Source: Spirochaetaceae bacterium (lineage in GTDB: Bacteria > Spirochaetota > Leptospiria > Leptospirales > Leptonemataceae). From it: a DNA stretch of 64,000 nucleotides. Positions 9,444 to 18,007 of the stretch are shown in pieces. The translations under genes were made by a program, and so were the position numbers. The DNA is taken from positions 124,001 through 188,000 of the forward strand of contig PBUB01000007.1 of the NCBI GenBank assembly GCA_002729885.1, in the 5' to 3' direction. The notes under the pieces were generated by a model. The model was not told the DNA's origin and did no database searches. It saw only the letters and a list, made by a program, of their open reading frames with translations. Positions within the stretch are counted from its first letter, which is position 1. Each line of letters opens with the position of its first letter.

Positions 9444-12400
9444 TTGATGAGCGTCCAGAAACAGCTCAAGGATTCCTTTTTCGCAGCGTTCTAAGACGAC
9501 CAGTAACCAGCGCTGTGCTTGCAGCATTGATTCTTCAGCTGGGTCTGGTTTCGCTTCACCAATTGCCTCTGTCCTTCTATCCTCCATCCTCGGCCACATC
9601 AGTAACAGTTGTCACCAGGTATCCCGGTGCCGATCCAGAAACACTGGAAAAGGAAATTACCCGACCTCTTGAACAATCTCTGAGTGATTTGCGCGGCCTT
9701 CAGCACATGGCTTCGGAGATCCATAAAGGCACATCCAGAATTCATCTGATTTTCGCTCCCGGTGATTCACTGAGTGCAAGGATAAACCAGGCCAGCGAAA
9801 GGATTCTGTCCGTTGCCCGGACTTTCCCGGCCCTGGTCAATCGGCCATACATTATTGAATATAACTCCAGACAGGGGCCTGTCTTCGCCTTCTCTCTGAA
9901 AAGCACAGAAAAATCCCGTGCATGGACTTATAAATACGCCAGAGACAATCTGAAGTCCAGGTTTCAAAAGATCCCCGGAGTTTCGGAAGTTTCGGTTGTG
10001 GGAGGCAGTAGGCCGGAAGTCCAGATAATCTGCCTTCCTCGAAAAATGTCTCCTGCAGGTAAGAGGTTGGATAGAATCCATCGCACCGTTTCCCGGGAAA
10101 ATACTGTGAGGAAAACAGGAACAATGTCTTTCCTGAATTCTAAGCGCCAGATAGCTTCCAGCCGACTGGATGCAAGTATAGACTCTGCGAAAGAACTGGC
10201 CACTCTACCACTTTCCGACGGACGGCTGCTGCGATGGTGCAAAGTCCAGAAAGGCACCCGACCAGAAACACGGATTTCCCGAACGAATGGTTCAAGACAG
10301 ATTAACATTTTCCTTAATAAATCGGATTCCGGAAGCATTCTGTCTGTTACGAATCAGGCCAGATCGCTCTTAAGAGACCTTGACCTGCCATTTGATATGG
10401 CATACGAACCGATCCTGGACAGGGGCGTACGCATTAAGAACACCCTGGCTTCTTTGATGACATCCTCTTTGACAGGTATGTGCATCGCATCCACTGTCCT
10501 GCTAATCTTCCTGCGAAAGATTCAAATTGCTTTGTTTACGGCTCTGAGCATTCCATTCTCTTTGATTGGTGCAGCCTTCTTTTTGCAAGTGTGCGAAATA
10601 GAATTGCACATAATGACCCTCTCCGCCTTCGCTCTGAGCGGAGGACTCCTGATCGATAATGCAATAGTTGTTTCAGATAGGCTGGCTCGACTGGAACCCT
10701 GGAAGTCTCAATCCAATAGAGTCATTCTGGAAATCATACTAGGGCAATCGGCCCGTGAACTTTTGGGCGGAACCGCTACCACGCTCATTGCATTTTTGCC
10801 TGTGTATTTGATGCCTGCCATAAGTAGATCCAGGTATATAGATTTTGCCGCTGCAATTTCTTTCTGTCTGATTCTTGGATATGCCTATTCTCTTGTGGTA
10901 CTACCAAATGCCATTCTTCACTGGAAATGGATTCCGGAAAAACCGGGCCCTCCAGTAGCCCTGTTAATCCGATCAAATCTCTTCAGACTGATCGCTCGGG
11001 GAAGTAACCTTTATTCCGGTTCCGTATTCCCCTATTTGGCGAAACTACAGAGTGCATACTCTAGAGCTTCAAACACTCTGAGCTCCAGGCAGCTCTTTAG
11101 AACGGTGATTTTATTATCACGCAGAAGTACGCTGCTGATCTGGATCTGCGCTGGATCCTGTGCGGTTCTGGTCTGTGCCCTGATCTTCGCCCCCAGATCC
11201 ATGGCCGAGGTAAATGAGCGAACCACCATTCAGGCACGGGTAAGCCTTCCCACAGGAATCCATCTGAAAGAATCAGAAAGATTATTCCAGAGGCTGGAGT
11301 CCCGGGCCTCGAAGAGCCCCGGTATCCAGAGGGTGGACAGCCGAATCAAGAAGAACCGGGGGACTCTTTTCCTTCGGCCGGTCCCGGGGAAACATTCCAG
11401 AAAAGCGATAAGCAGAATAAAGGAGAACTTGGAGCGGTCTTTTCAGAAGGTTCCGGATGCCTTTGTCCATTTCCAGGAGAATTCGCGAAATAACTTTGCT
11501 CTTCGCTTCTCCATCCTGGGACCGGAATTCGCCAGACTTCGAGAAATAGCCAGTGGGCTGGCTCGTAGACTGCAAAGGCTATCTAAGGTTCAGGAGGTGG
11601 TATTTCACTATAGAGAGGAAGGTAAGTATCTGGACTTCCATCCAGATACCGATATCTACGAAAGAGGCGGCCCTTCACCTGCCCTTATCGCAGACAGGCT
11701 ACAAACCTATCTTACAGGAAAGGTCATCTCCAAGATGTATAATGGGCAGGAAATGGATGTTCGCCTGAAAGGAGACTGGAAGGCTGCCAGAGGCATCTCC
11801 GCTCTTCGCAAAATTCCCATCAACCGGAGCTCGAAATCAGTGGAGCTTAACGATCTGGGTCGCTTTAGCATCAGCAGTGCAGAATCAGAAATCTGGCGCA
11901 TCAACAAGAGAAGATCCCTGGCCCTCTCCGCAGAAATGCAAGAACCGGTTCCAGAGTCTGCGATCCGCGAAATACAGAATTATTTCAACGAAGAAGTGAG
12001 CGATTCCGAATATTCTTATCTTCTGGACAGAAAGTACAGAGAGCGAAAGCGAAGTTTTCGCAGGTTGATCCTGGCCGTTCTGGTAGCTCTATTGCTAATC
12101 TATTTGCTTCTGGGCGCACTGATGGAAAGCTTTCTTCAACCAGCACTGATACTCATAACCTTGCCTCTACCCTTACTGCTGGCTCTGAGTGCGCAACTTA
12201 TCTTTCAGGGAAACCTTTCGCATGTTTCGTTGTTCGCATTGATGATGCTGGCAGGACTCATCGCAAATGGTGGGATTATTATGGTATTTTCAATGGTCCG
12301 GGCTTTGCACGGCCAGAAGCGAAATTTGGCACCATTTTTTTCTGTGCGAATTCTTCGATCAGCTCGCGATAGAATCAGACCTGTAATGATTACCTCCCTT

Positions 12401-12658
12401 ACAACGATCCTGGGGATGCTGCCCCTTCTATTCTCCTCTCACTCGGGTTTTTCCTGGCAATCGGTGGCTCTGGTTACGATTTCTGGCACCCTCTCCGCTA
12501 TTCCCGTGGTCCTGATTCTTATTCCCTCTCTTTGCTTTAGCCTTTTGCCTGGCAAGTCTACCTTCAGGACCGGGCCCCACGGCCGCCTCAAAGATATCTT
12601 CAGGCAGAGCATCCAGGCTGGTATGCGACTCTTAAAATCCATACATCAAAGGCGATAA
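9440..12658 (+). CDS. RND-family efflux transporter, second of a tandem pair
   Basis: A 1072-residue RND pump. Recognisable elements are the first helix after FRSVLRRPVTSAVLAALILQLG, the porter start (VTRYPGADPETLEKEITRPLEQSL), TM2 after residue 335, the TM4 motif SGGLLIDNAIVVSDR with one Asp, TM5-6, and the C-terminal bundle from about residue 875 (ILAVLVALLLIYLLLGALMESF) with the RPVMITSLTTILGMLPLL segment after TM11. It is not a close copy of its neighbour: the porter domains differ strongly and the DR after TM4 replaces the usual E(N/S). The C-terminus has a basic extension (LKDIFRQSIQAGMRLLKSIHQRR). Coupled by ATGA to the first pump; probably they work as a hetero-oligomer with the upstream adaptor and TolC-like duct (inference). 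Confidence 0.92.
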   Translation: MIDERPETAQGFLFRSVLRRPVTSAVLAALILQLGLVSLHQLPLSFYPPSSATSVTVVTRYPGADPETLEKEITRPLEQSLSDLRGLQHMASEIHKGTSRIHLIFAPGDSLSARINQASERILSVARTFPALVNRPYIIEYNSRQGPVFAFSLKSTEKSRAWTYKYARDNLKSRFQKIPGVSEVSVVGGSRPEVQIICLPRKMSPAGKRLDRIHRTVSRENTVRKTGTMSFLNSKRQIASSRLDASIDSAKELATLPLSDGRLLRWCKVQKGTRPETRISRTNGSRQINIFLNKSDSGSILSVTNQARSLLRDLDLPFDMAYEPILDRGVRIKNTLASLMTSSLTGMCIASTVLLIFLRKIQIALFTALSIPFSLIGAAFFLQVCEIELHIMTLSAFALSGGLLIDNAIVVSDRLARLEPWKSQSNRVILEIILGQSARELLGGTATTLIAFLPVYLMPAISRSRYIDFAAAISFCLILGYAYSLVVLPNAILHWKWIPEKPGPPVALLIRSNLFRLIARGSNLYSGSVFPYLAKLQSAYSRASNTLSSRQLFRTVILLSRRSTLLIWICAGSCAVLVCALIFAPRSMAEVNERTTIQARVSLPTGIHLKESERLFQRLESRASKSPGIQRVDSRIKKNRGTLFLRPVPGKHSRKAISRIKENLERSFQKVPDAFVHFQENSRNNFALRFSILGPEFARLREIASGLARRLQRLSKVQEVVFHYREEGKYLDFHPDTDIYERGGPSPALIADRLQTYLTGKVISKMYNGQEMDVRLKGDWKAARGISALRKIPINRSSKSVELNDLGRFSISSAESEIWRINKRRSLALSAEMQEPVPESAIREIQNYFNEEVSDSEYSYLLDRKYRERKRSFRRLILAVLVALLLIYLLLGALMESFLQPALILITLPLPLLLALSAQLIFQGNLSHVSLFALMMLAGLIANGGIIMVFSMVRALHGQKRNLAPFFSVRILRSARDRIRPVMITSLTTILGMLPLLFSSHSGFSWQSVALVTISGTLSAIPVVLILIPSLCFSLLPGKSTFRTGPHGRLKDIFRQSIQAGMRLLKSIHQRR

Positions 12659-12744
12659 CATCGATCAGAAATATTTAAACTAGAGAAAGCGCCATTTAAG
12701 ACTGAAAGGCCAGTCTCGATACGGATCAAAGGAGGAAAGCTAAG

Positions 12745-13563
12745 ATGAAGATGAAAAATAGAGCAGGATCCCGACGGTTCCAATCCCGGCAGCATATTGA
12801 GACAGGAACCAGTCCGGAAGAGTCAGGCGGCAACCCGGAGAACTTCTATTCGGAGTCCCCAGGGCCCAGAAGCAACAGCCGATGGGAAGAATTTCGAGTC
12901 TGGATGCACTCTGCCAGGGGATGGATCTATGCTCTGCTACTCATCGGTATCCTGGGACCCTACTCCATCCGATTGCTGCCATCCCGGAATTATCCGGACG
13001 AAATGCTGAATCGCTATTTTTCAAATGCCAGGACCGCTGATGAAAAAAATGCAGCATATAGAATTGGAGGTTTTTATAGAAGCAAGTCGGACCTGGCGAA
13101 AACCAGAAGAACTATTGAGTTGATGACCGGGATCGATGGTTCGCAGAGCAGGTTCCTGGATAGTGCGACCAATGCCGAATTTCAAAAGGAACAGTATGAA
13201 ACAGATCTACTGGCGGCTGCCGTTCTCAGAAAAGGGCTGCTAGAAAACTCCATTTTTCGCAGATTCATTCGCAATGCCATGCGAAGGTCCATGGCCCGGG
13301 CCTATGTAATCTATTCATTCCGGCAAAATCCAGATTCCTGGCCAGGGTCAGGGTCCGCATCAGGATCGCATCCAGTAAATGGCAATATCGAGCAACGTCT
13401 CAAGAAAAAGATGGGTGCAGAGAATTGGAAGTCTCTGAGTCAGGAAAAGAAGCAAATCCTCAAGAAAAGACTTCGCCTGGAACGTATTCGAACAGTGATT
13501 CAAGATCGCAGAGAGAAATTGATTCGAGCTGAAAAAGCGCTACAGGGAAACCCGGATCCTTAG
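12745..13563 (+). CDS. Uncharacterised single-pass membrane protein with helical C-domain
   Basis: A 272-residue protein of unknown function. The AAAGGAGG site before the ATG at 12745 is strong. Residues 1-58 are hydrophilic, with low-complexity Ser/Gly/Glu content. One transmembrane helix (about 59-78, [19 protein letters not shown]) follows, then a charged, mostly helical domain. A Gly/Ser-rich linker (about 200-215, [16 protein letters not shown]) separates it from a Lys/Arg-rich C-terminal helix pair ([29 protein letters not shown]). I recognise no family. It lies 86 bases after the second RND pump on the same strand, so it may be the last gene of the export operon. Its stop overlaps the convergent chemoreceptor stop by four bases, TTAG. 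Confidence 0.7.
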   Translation: MKMKNRAGSRRFQSRQHIETGTSPEESGGNPENFYSESPGPRSNSRWEEFRVWMHSARGWIYALLLIGILGPYSIRLLPSRNYPDEMLNRYFSNARTADEKNAAYRIGGFYRSKSDLAKTRRTIELMTGIDGSQSRFLDSATNAEFQKEQYETDLLAAAVLRKGLLENSIFRRFIRNAMRRSMARAYVIYSFRQNPDSWPGSGSASGSHPVNGNIEQRLKKKMGAENWKSLSQEKKQILKKRLRLERIRTVIQDRREKLIRAEKALQGNPDP

Positions 13564-15338
13564 AGCTTGAAGAACTGAGTTTCCTTGATCAGTCCCTCTG
13601 CTTCCTGGGAGAGCTCCCCGGAAATATCTCGCAGGTTCTGGGATACAGCGGTAATGGATTCCGTTCGCTTTGTAATTTGATCCAGATTCTTGCTCATCTC
13701 CTGGAATGCCTGGGTTTGTTCGGAAGTGGCTTCGGCTACAAAATTGGCATTACGCAGAACTCCCTGAAAGGCTTCGCTAAGTTGATCTCCTGCTTTTCGC
13801 TGGGATGCAGCCTGCTCTCCCAGTTTCTTGAATAAAGCAAACCTGGTGGATATTTCATCGATGTACTGAATCATTGTATGCGAAGCATCGCTTACCTGCT
13901 GTAGCCCGTTGCGAATGGTATCCGAGGAACCAGAGCTCAATTCCTGAATGTTTCCCAGATACTGCCTGGTGCGATCGGCCAGCCTGGAAATCTCACTGGC
14001 GACTACCGCAAATCCCCGACCATACTCTCCGGCCCGGGCAGCCTCGATACTGGCGTTCAATGCCAGTAGACCGACCTGGTCGGCAATCTCTGCTATGCTT
14101 TCTACAGCCTCGATGATATCCCCGGTGGCCTTCTCCACGTCCTGCATGGACTGAATGGACCTGGCCATCATGGTCTGACCTTCTTTAGCTCTACTCTGCG
14201 TACTTTCGATTTCTTGAGACACAGTTTCTGTTTCCTGAACCGTTGCCTCGAGCTGATTATGGAGCGTGTCCAGAATCTTCTCTACTTCCCGGGCCGAGGT
14301 AGTTTGCTCTCGCGCATTTCCGGCAATGGATTCGGCTACACTGCCTGTCTCTTCAATGGAGGCAGAAATCTCTTCCACAGCAGCAGCGTTTTCCTGAGAT
14401 TCCCGGGACAGAGTATCCCCCGATTGAGTTAACGTTTCCGACCGACGGTCCAGGTCCTTTGCTGTGATCGTCAGGGACGTAGCTGTAGTATGGAGAGTCC
14501 TGCCCATCCGACTGATGGCCTGAGCCATTTCCCCCAGTTCATCCGATCCTACCGTTGGTGTAGATCCTCGGAGATCCCCCGTTCCAAGGGTTTCCAGACT
14601 GCTGATGACGGCCTTTACATTGGTGCCAATGCTGCTTGCATAGCTACCAGCTGTAGTAGCACCGCAAAGCATCAGTATTAAGGAGAGCATTCCAACATGG
14701 ATCTCAGAGTTCTCAGCGTTTAGCTGACCGGTAGCGTAGGCAAAGGCCACCGAACCCAGAATCATAAGAAAAGACATCCCGATGCTCACCTGGGTTAGCT
14801 GTGTTCTCCACCAGATCGGAAACCTGACTATCTGACGTCTTTCCAGAGGCACCGATGCCAGCTCCGGTCTGGCCAGAAAAGAAGCAAAGTATCGCTCCGC
14901 GAAGAAATAATACAGGCAGGCTGATATGGGAAAACAGGCAAGAAATACGATTCCAACAGTAAACCAGATCCAGGGCCTGAACCCGGTGGTTAAAGTTAAG
15001 ACCCCGGCAACAGTGGAAACACCCAGGAGCCATCTCAGTGCAATATTCAAAGCTTCTTTTCCAGGAGCCCGTAGCAAATGTAGTTTCAGCTGCCTCCTGG
15101 CCTCCTCGTTCAGGGAGTCTTTGCTAAAGAGTCCTCTGGCAGGCTTTACCACCTGAATATAACGGGCGATATTTCCCAGCACCAGAGTAACGACGATGGC
15201 AGCAGGCAATGCAGCGAATAGAAATGCCTTGAACTCCGCTTCGCTGAAGCCGGTGAAAAAAAGAAGGAAATACACTGCCAGGCCCACTGGAAGCGAATAT
15301 ACAATGAGATCCAATCGGATGATAAGTTGAGTTTGCAT
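13560..15338 (-). CDS. Methyl-accepting chemotaxis protein without periplasmic sensor domain
   Basis: A 592-residue chemoreceptor signalling to CheA/CheW. The first 250 residues hold about six transmembrane helices with only short loops, and no dCache, 4HB or other periplasmic ligand domain. A HAMP-like segment (about 235-290, [21 protein letters not shown]) links to a long cytoplasmic coiled coil. The hairpin tip contains the conserved [28 protein letters not shown], very close to the MCP consensus. This membrane-embedded type could sense membrane-soluble or energy-related cues (inference). Monocistronic. A match to a flagellar sigma-28 -10 element lies 66 bases upstream of the ATG, consistent with motility regulation. 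Confidence 0.92.
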   Translation of the reverse strand: MQTQLIIRLDLIVYSLPVGLAVYFLLFFTGFSEAEFKAFLFAALPAAIVVTLVLGNIARYIQVVKPARGLFSKDSLNEEARRQLKLHLLRAPGKEALNIALRWLLGVSTVAGVLTLTTGFRPWIWFTVGIVFLACFPISACLYYFFAERYFASFLARPELASVPLERRQIVRFPIWWRTQLTQVSIGMSFLMILGSVAFAYATGQLNAENSEIHVGMLSLILMLCGATTAGSYASSIGTNVKAVISSLETLGTGDLRGSTPTVGSDELGEMAQAISRMGRTLHTTATSLTITAKDLDRRSETLTQSGDTLSRESQENAAAVEEISASIEETGSVAESIAGNAREQTTSAREVEKILDTLHNQLEATVQETETVSQEIESTQSRAKEGQTMMARSIQSMQDVEKATGDIIEAVESIAEIADQVGLLALNASIEAARAGEYGRGFAVVASEISRLADRTRQYLGNIQELSSGSSDTIRNGLQQVSDASHTMIQYIDEISTRFALFKKLGEQAASQRKAGDQLSEAFQGVLRNANFVAEATSEQTQAFQEMSKNLDQITKRTESITAVSQNLRDISGELSQEAEGLIKETQFFKL

Positions 15339-15639
15339 GGATTGCCGTTATCGTTCCCCCGAAGCATTCAGTACCGGGGCAACGGAGCTTAGATTAGGTT
15401 AAATTATCGGCAAATGGGTACAGACCAGAAGTATCCCATCTCTGAAGTCGATACCGGAATATATGTGTACCGGTGGTGCCGCTGATGCCCGATCACTCCG
15501 CCGCCAGACTGGAGAATTTACCTATTCTGGACGTTGAAGCAGAGTCAATAGGTTTATGAAGTTGGGATTGAAAGATGGGACCGAAAACAAATCCGAACCG
15601 GGACAATGGATAGTCCAGTGAGCCCGGCCCGAAGAATTT
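15339..15639. other. Intergenic region between chemoreceptor and I9-like gene
   Basis: About 300 bases with no convincing gene. Apart from the sigma-28-like element near its left end, which serves the chemoreceptor, I see no repeat, no strong terminator for the incoming protease operon, and no RNA gene. Confidence 0.5.
15404..15411 (-). promoter_or_regulatory. Candidate sigma-28 (FliA) -10 element of the chemoreceptor gene
   Basis: On the minus strand the octamer GCCGATAA, identical to the enterobacterial FliA -10 consensus, lies 66 bases before the chemoreceptor start codon. The matching -35 position (15423-15430, TTCTGGTC) does not resemble TAAAGTTT, so only half of the promoter is supported. 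Its placement in front of a chemotaxis gene is the main argument for it. Confidence 0.35.
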
Positions 15640-15993
15640 CTAGAACTTCTGATATAGAAAATTTGGCTCCACGCTAATTATGTACGGAGAGTCTGACAGC
15701 GCCTTCTTAATGGCGTCCAGCCCTGGATCCGGATCTAACTTCAATTTGTAAAACTGAGAACTGGCCGAAACCAGTTTCACTTCCTTTAGAGGTAGTCCAG
15801 AGAGCAACTCTGATAGGAAGGCCTTCCCGTCTTCGACGCTGGTCTTCAGTTGTACGATGTATTCACCGGGAACCCGGCGCGGCGGCATTTCCCCGCCGCC
15901 CGGTTCTGGTCTTGACAATGGACTGTCCGGAGATGCTCCCATACAGAATGGTAATAGGAGCATTCCTGTTATGATCAATCCTTTGTGCATCAT
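15640..15993 (-). CDS. Standalone subtilase propeptide-like (inhibitor I9 type) secreted protein
   Basis: A 117-residue exported protein. The N-terminal segment LIITGMLLLPFCMGAS is a signal peptide, possibly with a lipobox ending at Cys17. The mature part resembles an I9/fervidolysin-type subtilase propeptide: PGEYIVQLKTSVEDG, a central helix (GKAFLSELLSG), a second strand (FYKLKLDPDPG), a helix (LDAIKKALSDSP) and YIISVEPNFLYQKF. The upstream subtilase has its own propeptide starting YVPGEVIVKYKPG and ending YAEPNYLYQKF, so both end in EPN(F/Y)LYQKF. There is no catalytic domain, so it is probably a trans-acting inhibitor or folding chaperone for the adjacent protease. The start (ATGATG) overlaps the protease stop (TGA at 15990-15992), indicating coupled translation. 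Confidence 0.75.
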   Translation of the reverse strand: MMHKGLIITGMLLLPFCMGASPDSPLSRPEPGGGEMPPRRVPGEYIVQLKTSVEDGKAFLSELLSGLPLKEVKLVSASSQFYKLKLDPDPGLDAIKKALSDSPYIISVEPNFLYQKF

Positions 15994-17996
15994 TGTAGAG
16001 TGGCGGTAACGCCCGTTACCTGATCCAGATCTCTCATGGAGTTATCAGCATTGATAGAAACTCCATACTTTGTATTGGAGCTGATGCTGGTATTTGCCTC
16101 TCCACCATCGATTATTTTCTGAATGGTGGTGGCTGCATCAAAGTCCGGATTGTAGGCTCGTAACAACGCGGCCAGTCCGGCAACATGAGGAGCAGCCATG
16201 GATGTTCCATCCAGATAGGAATAGGCAGTGTTACTGGGCGCCCAGGTAGTGAGCGTAATATCAGTAACGAAGGCTCCCGGAAAAGCATCGATGGAGTCTG
16301 AACTGAACTGATAACCTACCGTGCAGTTGCTGCTTCCTACACAATCTTCCAGATAGTGCTGATAGGAGGCCACAAAGGGAGTGCTACTTGCACGACAGAA
16401 GATGGTCCTGAACACGCTCCGATTATAGTCCGGAAGCGACAGGTAGGTACCGGTTCCGATTGGATCTCCAGTAGATGTATCGTATGCTGCCCGCACATAG
16501 TCATAGCATGTGGACCCAATTGGTTCTCCATATACGAATACAGAGTGAAACAGGCTCACGTTGGTGGCGCTGGAACTAATCGAAAAATTTCGATATATCC
16601 GCTGATCGGTGCTGGTAGGAATTGCTGTCGGGGTCGAACCGCTATCGAAGAAGTATTCGTAAAGGGAACAATCCCGCATAGTCAGCATTTCCAGAGACTC
16701 GGCCCCATCTCCACATGTACTGGAATTCCAACCGTAAGTACCGGTTCCAGTAGTGTTCCAGCTTGTATATGCGCTGCTTCCCGAAACCTCGGTTTCATTT
16801 CCATAGGCACTCATGATGTTGGTTCCTGGAGCCCCCAGGTCTACGGCACGCGAAGACTGGCTAGAAGTGTCAAAATTCGAAAAACTTGCTCTGGCAAAAT
16901 CCTGATCCAGCGCGGCCACGCAAAGAATGTTGCTGTTGGTTAATTCGCATGGATACACATTATTGGAGGCCAGGTCCTGGTTCGAATTCCCGGCTGCGAT
17001 AATCACAACCACGTCATTGGCTTCTGCATAGTCGATGGCATCCTCCATCAATGAACTGGTAGAGCCTCCTCCCAGACTGAGGTTGATTACCTTGGCACCG
17101 TTTCGCACAGCAAACTGAATGCCCTGAGCAATATCGTCCAGGGCCGCTCCTTCATGACCAATCACTCGAACGGCCATGATTTCCGCGGTCTGGCATACTC
17201 CGGAAACGCCTTTGTTGTTGTTTCCCACAGCACCGATGGTTGCGGCTACGTGCGAACCGTGCCCTTCTTCATCGGCAGGATCGTTATCGTCGTCAGCATA
17301 GTCCCAGCCATGGTTGGGGCATCCGCCAGATACGGTGACACCATTCTCATCCACGCAGCCGGTGCCATCCCACATGTTCGCAGCAAGATCCTCATGCGAA
17401 TAATTCACACCCGTATCGATTACAGCAACAGTTGTAGCGCTGCAATCCGATGTCACATCCCAGGCGTTTAGAATGTCTATATCCTTGCCGGATGTACCAG
17501 GATTGTTCGTTGTATACGACGGACTACTCAGAGTCTGTCCGGTGTTTTCCAGGCCCCATTGATTGCCCCACTGGGTATCGTTGGGAGCAGGTGCAAACTT
17601 CTGATACAGATAGTTGGGCTCAGCATATTCAACCATGGGATCTTTGTTCAGTCGAGCCACAGCCTCTTCTACAGTTTCTCCTGTAAGAATTCTGGCTTTC
17701 ATGGCCTTCAGCCGAGGCATGCGAATGGAGGATTGTAGTCCCAGTCCATTTGTGCGAGCCATCTGAGCGTTCTCACTCAGACCGGGCTTATACTTCACAA
17801 TAACCTCCCCGGGCACGTACGCAGCCTGCGTATTTACCTTGTGAAAGGGAACGTTGTAGGGTTGCATCTCCGGCCTCGGCGATTCGGGCTTGGGAGCTCC
17901 CAGAACACTGGTAGCAAATACCGCTGCCAGCGTGAGACCCAGGGCAGCTCCTAGCTGCCGGGTCCTGAAGATTTCGTTGTTTCGTTTCGATTTCAT
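15990..17996 (-). CDS. Secreted subtilisin-like serine protease (S8) with inserted domain
   Basis: A 668-residue secreted endopeptidase. AGAGGTG before the ATG supports the start; the signal peptide ends near LGAPKPES (about residue 36). A fervidolysin-like propeptide covers about 50-130 and ends EPNYLYQKF. The S8 catalytic triad is visible: Asp194 (VAVIDTGVNYSHEDL), His246 (EGHGSHVAA) and Ser599 (GTSMAAPHVAGL), with the oxyanion Asn in AAGNSNQD. The distance from His to Ser is about 350 residues, roughly double the usual, because about 160-200 residues rich in Cys, Ser, Thr and Tyr are inserted after VDLGAPGTNI and before the Ser motif. Gene order is anchor-D lipoprotein, this protease (11-base gap), then a standalone propeptide-like protein (overlap), suggesting one secreted proteolytic unit. 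Confidence 0.92.
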   Translation of the reverse strand: MKSKRNNEIFRTRQLGAALGLTLAAVFATSVLGAPKPESPRPEMQPYNVPFHKVNTQAAYVPGEVIVKYKPGLSENAQMARTNGLGLQSSIRMPRLKAMKARILTGETVEEAVARLNKDPMVEYAEPNYLYQKFAPAPNDTQWGNQWGLENTGQTLSSPSYTTNNPGTSGKDIDILNAWDVTSDCSATTVAVIDTGVNYSHEDLAANMWDGTGCVDENGVTVSGGCPNHGWDYADDDNDPADEEGHGSHVAATIGAVGNNNKGVSGVCQTAEIMAVRVIGHEGAALDDIAQGIQFAVRNGAKVINLSLGGGSTSSLMEDAIDYAEANDVVVIIAAGNSNQDLASNNVYPCELTNSNILCVAALDQDFARASFSNFDTSSQSSRAVDLGAPGTNIMSAYGNETEVSGSSAYTSWNTTGTGTYGWNSSTCGDGAESLEMLTMRDCSLYEYFFDSGSTPTAIPTSTDQRIYRNFSISSSATNVSLFHSVFVYGEPIGSTCYDYVRAAYDTSTGDPIGTGTYLSLPDYNRSVFRTIFCRASSTPFVASYQHYLEDCVGSSNCTVGYQFSSDSIDAFPGAFVTDITLTTWAPSNTAYSYLDGTSMAAPHVAGLAALLRAYNPDFDAATTIQKIIDGGEANTSISSNTKYGVSINADNSMRDLDQVTGVTATLQ

Positions 17997-18007
17997 GATT
18001 TCACCTC

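Noticed and set aside
16356-16943. 195-codon open frame on the plus strand inside the subtilase gene
   Set aside because: It lies fully opposite the inserted domain of a clear protease; its Cys/Gly/His-rich translation has no domain and no start signal.
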